Origin: Minisyncoccota bacterium
GTDB lineage: Bacteria > Patescibacteriota > Minisyncoccia > Phycocordibacterales > CAIJYI01
Length of the DNA stretch: 64,000 nt
Reading direction: 5' to 3'
NCBI GenBank assembly: GCA_023229825.1
Contig: JALNYN010000002.1
Location: forward strand, 23,413 to 87,412
Shown here: in pieces, positions 51,148 through 57,652 of the stretch
Numbering within the stretch: the first letter of the stretch is position 1
Layout: every line of letters begins with the position of its first letter
The notes under the pieces: model-generated
The model's database searches: none
What the model was told of the DNA's origin: nothing
The model's input: only the letters and a program-made list of their open reading frames with translations
Position numbers and translations under genes: made by a program

Positions 51148-52965
51148 TTTCACTCCGTGTTTTTTTCGTATTTCCTTCAATTCTTCTTCTTCCACCTCGG
51201 CTTTCTTCTCTTTCCCTTCTTCCCCTAGTTTTTTAAGCTCTTCTTCCGGGAGTTTAATGAGTTCCAGCGTGCGTTTTTCAAGATATTCTTCGGTATTTAC
51301 CTTCGGATCTTCTAAAACCTCCTCGAGTAAGGCGTGAAGGATCAAGCCGAGTTTTGGTCCGGGTGTTTCATGTGTAACCTCCATTATCCTCGTTCCGTCA
51401 ATTTTAAGCATCCCCACAGACACCGGCGAGCGCATCGCCTCCTCGATCATAGCCTCATATTTACGCAAACGATAGGGTTTTTCAACCGGTCGTCCCATTC
51501 CCGTACGGTCGCAGGCGCGAATCTTCATAAGATCCCACACATTTTCAGCGCCGACATTAGCCACGATCCTTCTGACTGCTGAAAGCGTTATTTTCTCGAT
51601 ATCTGAGAAAAACATGTGATATTTCACGAGAGCCGAAACCGTCTGGGTTAGTTTCACGGGAAACTTTAATCGTTCCATTATCTTCTTTGAAACTCTGCCT
51701 CCGACAACGTCATGCCCATAAAACGTCCATTTATCCTTCTCTTGTGACCATCTGCGCGTCTCAGGTTTGGAAATGTCGTGCAATAAAGCCGCAAGCCGAA
51801 TGTGGAGCGGCCATCCGTGTTTCACCGCAGTATCAAGTGCGCGCAGATTGTGCTCCCAGATCGTATAAATATGCATGCCTTTCTGCTCAAGACCGATCCC
51901 TTTTTCCAGTTCCGGAACGATAAATCGAAGCAAATTAAGCTCATGAGCCAAGATAATACCGCTCATGGCGTTATCCGACATAAGTATTTTTATGAATTCA
52001 TCACGAATTCTTTCACATGAAACACTTTTCAAACTATCCGAAAGCCGAATAATGGCCTCTTTTGTCTCCTTTTCGATCATAAAACCAAGCTGTGCCGAGA
52101 AACGAACCGCGCGCAAAAGGCGGAGGGCATCCTCACCAAAACGTTCCTTCGGCTTCCCTACTGTTCTGATTATTTTGCTATCAATGTCATTTTGTCCTTT
52201 ATAAAGGTCAACGAGCGTTCCGTCGAACGGATTATAAGCCAAAGCGTTTATGGTAAAATCTCGCCGTTTCAGGTCATCCTCAAGTTTTTTACTAAAGATC
52301 ACATGATCCGGGTGCCGGCTGTCGCTATAGTCAGATTCAGTGCGGTAAGGCGTAACCTCCACGATGACGGTTTCGTCTGAAACATAGTTGCCTGTTTCAT
52401 GTGCAACATTAAGTTCCTCTTTTTCCACTTGTACTGAGTTATGCCGAAGGGTTTCATCCTCCTCCGCTGAAGCTATGGAGGACATGTGTGTAACTTCCCC
52501 ACCCGTCATTCCGGACAGGGATCCGGAATCCACGTCGTTTGTTGCCTTCCTTGAGCCATGCCGAAGGGTTTCATATGTAACGTTATTTTCCTCTTTTCCT
52601 TCAGTTTCACGTGACACTATTTGATTGATCGCTCGCGTGGCTCGCTGGGGCGTAGGGGCCAGTCTGAGGACTGGCGTATGAAGGTCCGAGGTTTCGACAC
52701 TTTCCCCTGTTTCATGTGTAACATCATCTTCTGTTTTTATCACTACGCCAACGGTTCCGTAGTCATTTTCATAAAATGTCTTCTCAAATAACCCGATTAT
52801 TTCTTCCGGTACGGCATTCGTGGTAACATCCCAATCTTTAGGGATTCTTCCCAAAATCAGATCTCGCACGCACCCTCCAACCAAATACGCCTCAAAACCG
52901 GCACCCCGCAAGGTCTCGGTTACACGTGTAACATATGACGGAATTTTCGATTTTAAGTCGTTCAT
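51145..52965 (-). CDS. cca: CCA tRNA nucleotidyltransferase with a 120-residue repeat-derived insertion
   Basis: 606 residues against about 450-480 normally. Nucleotidyltransferase motif AYLVGGCVRDLILGRIPKDWDVTT (26-49), the conserved VEVTPYRTESDYSDSRHPD ... RRDFTINALAYNP (202-246), HD domain LAALLHDISKPETR and the C-terminal tail rich in Lys/Glu. Between residues about 80 and 200 an extra segment separates strands that are normally adjacent. It is built from repeats: VTHET-like peptides (encoded by parS-like sites), PTPQRATRAINQI (R1 repeat) and DSGSLSGMTG (P2 palindrome). It adds CCA to tRNA 3' ends; no CCA is encoded in the three tRNAs here, so the enzyme must be active. Confidence 0.95.
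   Translation of the reverse strand: MNDLKSKIPSYVTRVTETLRGAGFEAYLVGGCVRDLILGRIPKDWDVTTNAVPEEIIGLFEKTFYENDYGTVGVVIKTEDDVTHETGESVETSDLHTPVLRLAPTPQRATRAINQIVSRETEGKEENNVTYETLRHGSRKATNDVDSGSLSGMTGGEVTHMSSIASAEEDETLRHNSVQVEKEELNVAHETGNYVSDETVIVEVTPYRTESDYSDSRHPDHVIFSKKLEDDLKRRDFTINALAYNPFDGTLVDLYKGQNDIDSKIIRTVGKPKERFGEDALRLLRAVRFSAQLGFMIEKETKEAIIRLSDSLKSVSCERIRDEFIKILMSDNAMSGIILAHELNLLRFIVPELEKGIGLEQKGMHIYTIWEHNLRALDTAVKHGWPLHIRLAALLHDISKPETRRWSQEKDKWTFYGHDVVGGRVSKKIMERLKFPVKLTQTVSALVKYHMFFSDIEKITLSAVRRIVANVGAENVWDLMKIRACDRTGMGRPVEKPYRLRKYEAMIEEAMRSPVSVGMLKIDGTRIMEVTHETPGPKLGLILHALLEEVLEDPKVNTEEYLEKRTLELIKLPEEELKKLGEEGKEKKAEVEEEELKEIRKKHGVK
51364..51379. promoter_or_regulatory. parS-like site 1 (3 mismatches)
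   Basis: TGTTTCATGTGTAACC against TGTTTCACGTGAAACA; within cca. Confidence 0.5.
51651..51664. promoter_or_regulatory. parS-like site 2 (1 mismatch in 14)
   Basis: GTTTCACGGGAAAC against the palindromic core GTTTCACGTGAAAC; within cca. Confidence 0.65.
52009..52024. promoter_or_regulatory. parS-like site 3 (2 mismatches in 16)
   Basis: TCTTTCACATGAAACA; within cca. Confidence 0.6.
52393..52408. promoter_or_regulatory. parS-like site 4 (2 mismatches in 16)
   Basis: TGTTTCATGTGCAACA; inside the cca insertion. A weaker relative GGTTTCGTCTGAAACA is at 52369-52384. Confidence 0.6.
52505..52537. repeat. P2 palindrome inside cca
   Basis: GTCATTCCGGACAGGGATCC followed by GGAATCCACG; read in frame as part of the CCA insertion. 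Confidence 0.75.
52604..52617. promoter_or_regulatory. parS-like site 5 (1 mismatch in 14)
   Basis: GTTTCACGTGACAC; inside the cca insertion and directly abutting the R1 repeat. A weaker GTTTCATATGTAAC is at 52568-52581. Confidence 0.65.
52615..52675 (+). repeat. R1 repeat copy inside cca
   Basis: CACTATTTGATTGATCGCTC, then GGCTCGCTGGGGCGTAGG and a CCAGTC/GACTGG hairpin. Other copies follow tRNA-Arg (53948-54008) and the tRNA-Pro locus (57732-57790). Confidence 0.85.
52708..52723. promoter_or_regulatory. parS-like site 6 (2 mismatches in 16)
   Basis: TGTTTCATGTGTAACA; at the start of the cca insertion. Confidence 0.6.
52918..52933. promoter_or_regulatory. parS-like site 7 (perfect 14-bp palindrome)
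   Basis: GGTTACACGTGTAACA: core GTTACACGTGTAAC is fully palindromic with two compensating changes from parS; within the cca 5' end. Confidence 0.55.
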
Positions 52966-53048
52966 ATTTTTGTGTTCTCATTATACATTATTTTTGTTCA
53001 CTTTTCCACATTGATTCTCTTGAACCAAGGAAGTATAATAAATGTAAC

Positions 53049-53723
53049 ATGAAATCCAAGGTTTCAGAAAAAATGAAAGTAATTGAGCTAAGAAAACAAG
53101 GGCTCAGTTATAAAGAAATACTAGAAATAGTTCCGGTTGCAAAAAGTTCGCTATCAGGATGGTTAACAAATCTTGACCTAACGGATGAACAAATTTCTGC
53201 ATTAAAAAAGAGGGCAGTGGATGGACGCACTCTTGGGGTATTTAATGCTGTTATTTCAAACAGAAACAGACGAATCGCTCGAGAAGCATCAATTTTTAAA
53301 ATTGCAAAAATAGAATTTGAAAAGTTTAAAGATGATCCGTTTTTTGTTTTGGGGGTAAGTCTTTACTGGGCGGAAGGAACTAAAAAATTTTCTGAGTTTC
53401 AGTTTATTAATTCAGATCCGCAAATGATTAAAATTATGGTTCGTTGGATAAAAGAATATATGGGTTTCAGCAAAGAGTCTTTAAAAATAAGGTTATTTAT
53501 ACATCAACCATACGCAGACGAAAAATGTGAGGAATTTTGGTCTGATATTTTAGGAATTCCATCAAATACATTTTATAAAACCATATATAAACAAACGCCG
53601 CATAATGTTAAAAAGAACCCTAAATACAAAGGTTGTTTAAGAATTGGTATCGGTAAAATCGAAAATCTGAGAAAAGTGCTTGCATGGCAACGATTATTAT
53701 GTGATTATTATTCTGTAAGCTAA
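53049..53723 (+). CDS. HTH protein with LYWxEG domain, copy 1
   Basis: 224 residues from ATG 53049. N-terminal HTH (VIELRKQGLSYKEILEIVPVAKSSLSGWL), a basic helix, then LGVSLYWAEGTKKFSEFQFINSDPQMIKIMVRWI and CLRIGIGKIENLRKVLAWQ. The second domain has the alternating helix-strand pattern of LAGLIDADG-like folds, but catalytic residues are not obvious. Related to 54463-55146; the two genes flank tRNA-Arg and mazG. Function unknown; site-specific DNA binding is likely. Confidence 0.75.
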   Translation: MKSKVSEKMKVIELRKQGLSYKEILEIVPVAKSSLSGWLTNLDLTDEQISALKKRAVDGRTLGVFNAVISNRNRRIAREASIFKIAKIEFEKFKDDPFFVLGVSLYWAEGTKKFSEFQFINSDPQMIKIMVRWIKEYMGFSKESLKIRLFIHQPYADEKCEEFWSDILGIPSNTFYKTIYKQTPHNVKKNPKYKGCLRIGIGKIENLRKVLAWQRLLCDYYSVS

Positions 53724-53732
53724 ATGAATTAC

Positions 53733-53804
53733 GTCCTCGTAGTGAAACGGATATCACGCAACGCTTCGAACGTTGTATTCCAGGTTCGAGTCCTGGCGAG
53801 GGCA
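53733..53804 (+). tRNA. tRNA-Arg (anticodon TCG)
   Basis: Acceptor GTCCTCG / CGAGGGC (one G-U pair), anticodon stem CAACG / CGTTG with loop CTTCGAA, T-arm CCAGG TTCGAGT CCTGG, discriminator A. No CCA encoded. Confidence 0.93.
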
Positions 53805-53950
53805 CAGTAGCGAAGCGGATGTGGCCTCGAGCAAGTGACCTGCGTCACTTGCGCCCAGGACTCGAAAGGGTTTTCGTTATTTGTGAGGATCGTAATCCGA
53901 ACAAATCGGAAACCACCCGCGACGGTAGTCGAGAGTCCTGGCGAGGGCAC
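53788..53950 (+). repeat. Duplicated tRNA-Arg 3' end enclosing a hairpin-rich segment
   Basis: GAGTCCTGGCGAGGGCAC at 53788-53805 is repeated exactly at 53933-53950. The 127 bp between contain CCAGGACTC (53860s), complementary to GAGTCCTGG of the second copy, and smaller hairpins. It resembles an att-type duplication. Confidence 0.75.
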
Positions 53951-54008
53951 TATTTGGTTGATCGCTCGCGCGGCTCGCTGGGGCGTAGGGAGTCGGCTGT
54001 GGGCCGAC
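53948..54008 (+). repeat. R1 repeat copy after tRNA-Arg
   Basis: CACTATTTGGTTGATCGCTC then GGCTCGCTGGGGCGTAGG and a GTCGGC/GCCGAC hairpin; begins exactly at the duplicated tRNA end. Confidence 0.85.
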
Positions 54009-54061
54009 AGGTGAAAACCAATGGTTTTCATACTTTCCTTTCGTGAATGAAAAAAAATAAT

Positions 54062-54370
54062 ATGGCTAAAACACTCAAAGAACTACAAGAAATAATGGTT
54101 ATTCAATTGAAACGCCGTGGATTTTATCCGAAAGATGATAAAGAAGTTTTGTTACGATTAGGAGAAGAGGTTGGAGAAGTTATGGAGGCGGTTCGAGAAA
54201 ATCAAAGTAAGGAGGATTTGAGTCATGAAATGGTGGATGTTTTTTGGAACCTTCTTCGTTTGGCGGAATTGAAAGATATAGATTTGGAAAAAGCGTTTAT
54301 TGAAAAATGGGAAATAAACGAAAAACGTCCGATAAACAAAGTCGTTATGGATATTTCTGAGAATAGTTAA
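54062..54370 (+). CDS. MazG-like nucleotide pyrophosphohydrolase
   Basis: 102 residues from the second Met (54062); 54047 is also possible. Metal-binding pattern LGEEVGEVMEAV ... SHEMVDVFWNLLRLAEL corresponds to the EExxE ... ExxD motif of the MazG/all-alpha NTP-PPase family. It hydrolyses nucleoside triphosphates to monophosphates, often house-cleaning. Single-domain size is normal for CPR. Confidence 0.85.
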   Translation: MAKTLKELQEIMVIQLKRRGFYPKDDKEVLLRLGEEVGEVMEAVRENQSKEDLSHEMVDVFWNLLRLAELKDIDLEKAFIEKWEINEKRPINKVVMDISENS

Positions 54371-54462
54371 TTTTAAAAAATTATGGATAAGTATTATATC
54401 CACAATTTTTTATAGTAAAAACCGAAACCCCGTGATATACTAATACTATAACAAATAAAAAA

Positions 54463-55146
54463 ATGAGAAAAGATAAAGAAAAAGCGATACAATTAAGGCA
54501 CGAAGGGAAGAGCTATCGAGAAATTAAGAAAGAATTGAGTGTTCCTTTGAGTACACTTTCAGAATGGCTCGCTCCATACGATTGGTCGAAAAATATTGCG
54601 CATTCATTAGCGGAGATCGCAAAAGAAAAAAATACCATTCGCCTCCGTTCTTTAAATGGAATTCGGAATGAACACTTAAGACACGCTTATGAGGATGCAC
54701 GCAGTGAGGCGGTGGAAGAATTTCAGGTTTTAAAATATCACCCATTATTTATAGCTGGAATTATGTTGTATTGGGGAGAAGGAGATAAAGTAACCAAAGG
54801 TCACGTTAAACTAACCAATACCGACACGGCAATGGTAAAAATTTATGTTAATTTTCTTTTAAGTGTTTGCCGAGTAGAAAAAGAAAAAATACGATGTTCT
54901 TTGTTGCTCTATCCGGATCTTGATGACGAAGTGTGTAAAAACAACTGGAGAAAAAATGCCGGACTCGAAAACATTCATTTTGGCAAAAGTACGGTAATAC
55001 AGGGAAGACATAAAACAAAGAGATTACAAACGGGAATTTGTATAGTAAGCGTTTCAAGTAGTTATTTTAAGGAAAAAATATTAATTTGGACAAAAATGCT
55101 TGCCGAAGAACTTATATCTCCAGATTATTATAATTTTAGGTTGTAA
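54463..55146 (+). CDS. HTH protein with LYWxEG domain, copy 2
   Basis: 227 residues. HTH (AIQLRHEGKSYREIKKELSVPLSTLSEWLAP), then IAGIMLYWGEGDKVTKGHVKLTNTDTAMVKIYVNFLL, CSLLLYPDLDDEVCKNNW, and GICIVSVSSSYFKEKI. Parallel to 53049-53723 throughout but strongly diverged. A solitary upstream TATACT box. Possible degenerate homing-endonuclease-like protein; uncertain. Confidence 0.75.
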   Translation: MRKDKEKAIQLRHEGKSYREIKKELSVPLSTLSEWLAPYDWSKNIAHSLAEIAKEKNTIRLRSLNGIRNEHLRHAYEDARSEAVEEFQVLKYHPLFIAGIMLYWGEGDKVTKGHVKLTNTDTAMVKIYVNFLLSVCRVEKEKIRCSLLLYPDLDDEVCKNNWRKNAGLENIHFGKSTVIQGRHKTKRLQTGICIVSVSSSYFKEKILIWTKMLAEELISPDYYNFRL

Positions 55147-55205
55147 TAATTTTATTTTTAAGTATACTTAGATTTATACAAAATACAAAATTGCAAATAC
55201 TTGAC

Positions 55206-55276
55206 GCGGGTATAGTTTAGTGGTAGAATATGACATTGCCAATGTTAAGGCGCGGTTTCGATTACCGCTACCCGCA
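55206..55276 (+). tRNA. tRNA-Gly (anticodon GCC)
   Basis: Acceptor GCGGGTA / TACCCGC, D-arm TAGTTTAGTGGTAGAATA, anticodon loop TTGCCAA, T-loop GTTTCGATTAC, discriminator A; no CCA encoded. Confidence 0.95.
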
Positions 55277-55284
55277 CAGTGAGA

Positions 55285-55312
55285 AAAAACCGCTATATAG
55301 CGGTTTTTTTGT
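55285..55312 (+). terminator. Terminator after tRNA-Gly
   Basis: AAAAACCGCTA-TATAGCGGTTTTT stem and T tail. Confidence 0.9.
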
Positions 55313-55359
55313 TACGCGGGAAACTTTATTTCAGAGATCGTTTCGTGTATACTATAACT

Positions 55360-55671
55360 ATGGAAATTAAACCTGAATTTGAATCCGCCCTTATATTGCA
55401 TAACGTTCGCGAATTTGTCATGGATAAGAGAAAGTTTGACGAATGCATACCGGAAAACCTGAAAGAGGGAAGAGAGTATGGTTTTTTGGTGTCGGGACAG
55501 CGAAACTATTGGATCCTTGGAAAATTTCCGTTACACGAGAAACTGGAGGACGGAACCACATCAGAAGACCCACGCGCCATCATCAATATTTTTGAGGTAA
55601 CTCACTTTATCGATAACGGACAGATATGCACGAAGGGGAAATATAAGATACTGCAGGTTGTTGGACAATAG
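55360..55671 (+). CDS. Hypothetical protein
   Basis: 103 residues from ATG 55360 (MEIKPEFESALILHNVREF). An ASCH/OB-like beta-rich outline is possible (YGFLVSGQRNYWILGKFPL ... IINIFEVTHFIDNG ... GKYKILQV) but no family is recognised. TATACT at 55348-55353 ends six bases before the ATG, suggesting a leaderless or very short-leader mRNA. The GTG-initiated longer frame overlaps the terminator and is rejected. Confidence 0.7.
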   Translation: MEIKPEFESALILHNVREFVMDKRKFDECIPENLKEGREYGFLVSGQRNYWILGKFPLHEKLEDGTTSEDPRAIINIFEVTHFIDNGQICTKGKYKILQVVGQ

Positions 55672-55758
55672 GATTTACGGATTTACGGATTTACGGATTT
55701 ACGGATTTACGGATTTACGGATTTACGGATTTACAGATTTAAGGATTTACGATTTAAG
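55671..55758 (+). repeat. Tandem 8-bp repeat GGATTTAC
   Basis: Eight perfect units (55671-55734), then AGATTTAA, another GGATTTAC and a degenerate unit. The first unit overlaps the stop of the upstream gene. Confidence 0.9.
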
Positions 55759-56066
55759 AATGTGGATGGACACTCTGTCCGGCGATAGAACTGATTTTGT
55801 AGCTGATTCCGTTCGTTTTCCCTTATACTTATACTAATCCCTTATACTTTTGTGTGGATAACTCAGGGGATATGTGTATAAAAGACATTGAAATTTGTCC
55901 TTCGCAAGCATTCATCTTTTGACCGATTGTCAATAAATGTGGCTAAAAATAACAATATTTGTTTCGGTCGTCAAGGAAAAAGTCCTTCATTATGAAGGAA
56001 ATAAATCGACGTTTCACATGAAACGTCGATTTTGTTAATTTTTCTCAAAAGGAGTATTCTTTTGAT
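55759..56066. promoter_or_regulatory. Spacer with DnaA boxes and a parS-like hairpin
   Basis: DnaA boxes TGTGGATAA (55853-55861) and TGTGTATAA (55873-55881), same orientation, 20 bp apart. A 14-bp-arm palindrome at 56003-56032 contains parS-like site 8. No gene in the 300 bp. Confidence 0.55.
56011..56024. promoter_or_regulatory. parS-like site 8 (1 mismatch in 14)
   Basis: GTTTCACATGAAAC, centred in the larger palindrome AAATCGAC...GTCGATTT (56003-56032), which is followed by TTTGTTAATTTTT and could double as a terminator. Confidence 0.65.
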
Positions 56067-56582
56067 ATGAAGAAAGTGAAAAAGAAGACTGAAAAACGAA
56101 AAATAGGGGATATGGGGGAGAAGATCGCCGGACGTTTTTTGCAATCCAAGGGGTTTGAAATTGTTAGTTGGAATTACTTAAAACCATGGGGAGAAATTGA
56201 TATTATCGTTCGGAAAAAACGGAAGATACATTTTATTGAAGTAAAGACAGTATCCGTTACCGGCTTTGTTTTTTTGCAAGAAACACCGAATTTTTTACAC
56301 AAATGTAAAACTTTTGTGGCAGACAAAATATCTCGTCCGGAAATGGCTTATAGTATTCGAGAAGTTTCAGGTGAAACATTATCTCTCGAAATTGACGGTT
56401 ATCGTCCGGAAGATAATTTGCACCCATGGAAACTTAAACGGTTAAAACGAGCCATTCAGTCATATTTAGCCGAAAAAAGGATCTCGGAAGAAGATGACTG
56501 GCAATTTGATGCAGTGACGGTAAGGATCGACGAGGAAGGAAAGACCGCCCTCGTCGAATATCTGGAGGATATTATTCTATAG
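56067..56582 (+). CDS. YraN family (UPF0102) putative endonuclease
   Basis: 171 residues. GEKIAGRFLQSKGFEIVSWNYLKPWGEIDIIVRKKRKIHFIEVKTV is the YraN signature, with the PD-(D/E)XK-like GEID ... EVK catalytic residues. About 45 residues longer than average because of an insert (PNFLHKCKTFVADKISRPEM ... SGETLSLEIDGYRPED). parS-like site 9 lies within that insert (56364-56377). Shine-Dalgarno AAGGAG upstream. Confidence 0.88.
   Translation: MKKVKKKTEKRKIGDMGEKIAGRFLQSKGFEIVSWNYLKPWGEIDIIVRKKRKIHFIEVKTVSVTGFVFLQETPNFLHKCKTFVADKISRPEMAYSIREVSGETLSLEIDGYRPEDNLHPWKLKRLKRAIQSYLAEKRISEEDDWQFDAVTVRIDEEGKTALVEYLEDIIL
56364..56377. promoter_or_regulatory. parS-like site 9 (1 mismatch in 14)
   Basis: GTTTCAGGTGAAAC inside the yraN-like gene, encoding VSGET. 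Confidence 0.6.
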
Positions 56583-56623
56583 ATCTCCCAACGTTGGAAA
56601 AAGAGGGATCTTAAGATCGTGTA

Positions 56624-57022
56624 TTACCGATTGAGGTAGGTAATCGTTAATTGGAGCACGGTCGCGAAGGAAACCCAGAGGAAATAGGGAGCCTGAAGAT
56701 AAGCGACCCATTTCACGTGAGGATATATGGCGATGATCGCCCAGATGAGCGTGCCGAGGACGAGGAGGATGTCAAGGGATGCGAGAAGGTTATTTTTTAG
56801 ACCGAACTGAATGGGGGAGAAAGCAAGATTGAAAACAAGATTCAAAATAAAAGGAATAGCGATGGCGAACGGTAATTCTTTGTTCCAAGCCATGATGAAC
56901 ACTTTCCCGAATGAAATTATGATCAGGGCATAAAGAAAGGTCCAAGCCGGCCCAAAAACCCACGAGGGCGGCGCCCATGAAGGTTTTATTAATTGAGAAT
57001 ACCATGTAATTGTCTTATCCAT
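56624..57022 (-). CDS. tspO: TspO/MBR family membrane protein
   Basis: 132 residues from ATG 57022. Five hydrophobic segments and the family motifs WYSQLIKPSWAPPSWVFGPAWTFLYALI, NLVFNLAFSPIQFGLKN and APYFLWVSFATVLQLTI. TspO proteins bind porphyrins and other ligands. One of only two leftward genes in the right quarter. Confidence 0.9.
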   Translation of the reverse strand: MDKTITWYSQLIKPSWAPPSWVFGPAWTFLYALIIISFGKVFIMAWNKELPFAIAIPFILNLVFNLAFSPIQFGLKNNLLASLDILLVLGTLIWAIIAIYPHVKWVAYLQAPYFLWVSFATVLQLTITYLNR

Positions 57023-57064
57023 AGCTTTACTATAACATAGTAGCTTCATACTGTGAATTTTCTC

Positions 57065-57092
57065 TTTACTTTTTACACATTAGTGCTATACT
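57065..57092 (+). promoter_or_regulatory. Promoter of the 57097 ncRNA
   Basis: TTTACT (57065-57070), 16 bp, TATACT (57087-57092); the stem of the RNA begins five bases later. Confidence 0.65.
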
Positions 57093-57096
57093 GTAA

Positions 57097-57240
57097 GTGT
57101 ACGGCGGGGACGCGAACAGAAGAGGGGATGTCACAGGACGAAGGGTCTCCCGCCACGAAAGCAACCTGAAAAGGGTTTCTAGCGCGGTTCCTGAACTTGC
57201 GTCCGCCGTACACAAAAGAGCATCCCTTAGGGTGTTTTTT
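57097..57240 (+). ncRNA. Structured ncRNA of unknown family
   Basis: Closing stem GTGTACGGCGG (57097-57107) with CCGCCGTACAC (57203-57213), extended inward by GACGC/GCGTC. Inside are GTC-ACAG-GAC, GAAA..CC/GG..TTTC and GTTC-CT-GAAC hairpins, so a multi-branched fold. A terminator (CATCCC-TTA-GGGTG plus seven T) ends it at about 57240. No good protein frame. It lacks the SRP RNA core (GGAAGCA) and the RNase P core. Confidence 0.7.
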
Positions 57241-57288
57241 TGTTCCTTTTATGGTAGGATTAAGCGAAAGTCGAAAAAAGTTAAAAGT

Positions 57289-57344
57289 ACCGGTAGTATC
57301 CTGCTTCGCCAGAGGCTACGCAGGACGCGGCGTCTGCTTTGGGG
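57289..57344 (+). pseudogene. tRNA-Pro-like 5' fragment, layer 1
   Basis: ACCGGTAGTA (57289-57298) and CGTCTGCTTTGGGG (57331-57344) match the D-arm and anticodon arm of the intact tRNA-Pro. A 32-bp palindromic P4-type element is inserted in between, and the acceptor strand is missing. Confidence 0.75.
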
Positions 57345-57345
57345 T

Positions 57346-57397
57346 CGAATGTATAATTGTTTCTTTAAGCTCTTCTATAAAATAATAACTACAGTGT
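57346..57397. repeat. Left arm of the large inverted repeat around layer 2
   Basis: TATAATTGTTTCTTTAAGCTC (within 57351-57372) and AACTACAGTGTCGGGGCG are complementary to CGCCCCGACACTGTAGTT and GAGCTTAAAGAAACAATTAT at 57593-57646. Confidence 0.85.
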
Positions 57398-57434
57398 CGG
57401 GGCGTAGTATACCGGTAGTACGTCTGCTTTGGGG
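57398..57434 (+). pseudogene. tRNA-Pro-like 5' half, layer 2
   Basis: CGGGGCGTAGTATACCGGTA continues to GCTTTGGGG: acceptor, D-arm and anticodon 5' strand. Its acceptor CGGGGCG pairs perfectly with CGCCCCG of the 3' half at 57593-57599. Confidence 0.85.
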
Positions 57435-57448
57435 TTCGTTTTTATTGT

Positions 57449-57519
57449 CGGGGTGTAGTATACCGGTAGTACGTCTGCTTTGGGAGCAGATAGACCGAGT
57501 TCGATTCTCGGCACCCCGA
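57449..57519 (+). tRNA. tRNA-Pro (anticodon TGG), innermost intact copy
   Basis: Acceptor CGGGGTG / CACCCCG, anticodon stem TCTGC / GCAGA with loop TTTGGGA, T-arm CCGAG TTCGATT CTCGG, discriminator A. The flanks (GGTTCGTTTTTATTGT and ACAATAAAAAAGAACC) extend the acceptor helix as an inverted repeat. Confidence 0.92.
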
Positions 57520-57532
57520 CAATAAAAAAGAA

Positions 57533-57600
57533 CCGGAAACATCCTAAATGTTTCCGCGGCCCGAAGGGAGATAGACCGAGTTCGATTCTCGGCGCCCCGA
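57533..57600 (+). pseudogene. tRNA-Pro-like 3' half with hairpin module, layer 2
   Basis: Hairpin GGAAACAT / ATGTTTCC, then CCCGAAGGGAGATAGACC and the T-arm CCGAG TTCGATT CTCGG and acceptor CGCCCCG A. CCCGAAG can pair with CTTTGGG of the 5' half, prolonging the anticodon arm. Confidence 0.8.
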
Positions 57601-57652
57601 CACTGTAGTTATTTTTAGATCAGAGGAGCTTAAAGAAACAATTATATATTTG

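Noticed and set aside
55671..55758. CRISPR array
   Set aside because: Pure 8-bp tandem repeat without spacers, and no cas genes in the window.
56701..56730. A further parS-like site in tspO
   Set aside because: Only the 10-bp core TTTCACGTGA matches; the outer positions do not, so it was not counted.
57097..57213. Signal recognition particle RNA
   Set aside because: Size and closing stem would fit, but the near-invariant GGUCAGG ... GGAAGCAGC apical core is absent.
57398..57600. Group I intron in the tRNA-Pro anticodon loop
   Set aside because: The segment between the halves is too short, contains a whole tRNA, and the conserved group I core (P, Q, R, S elements) was not seen. The 3' half also lacks the GCAGA strand needed to rebuild the exon stem.
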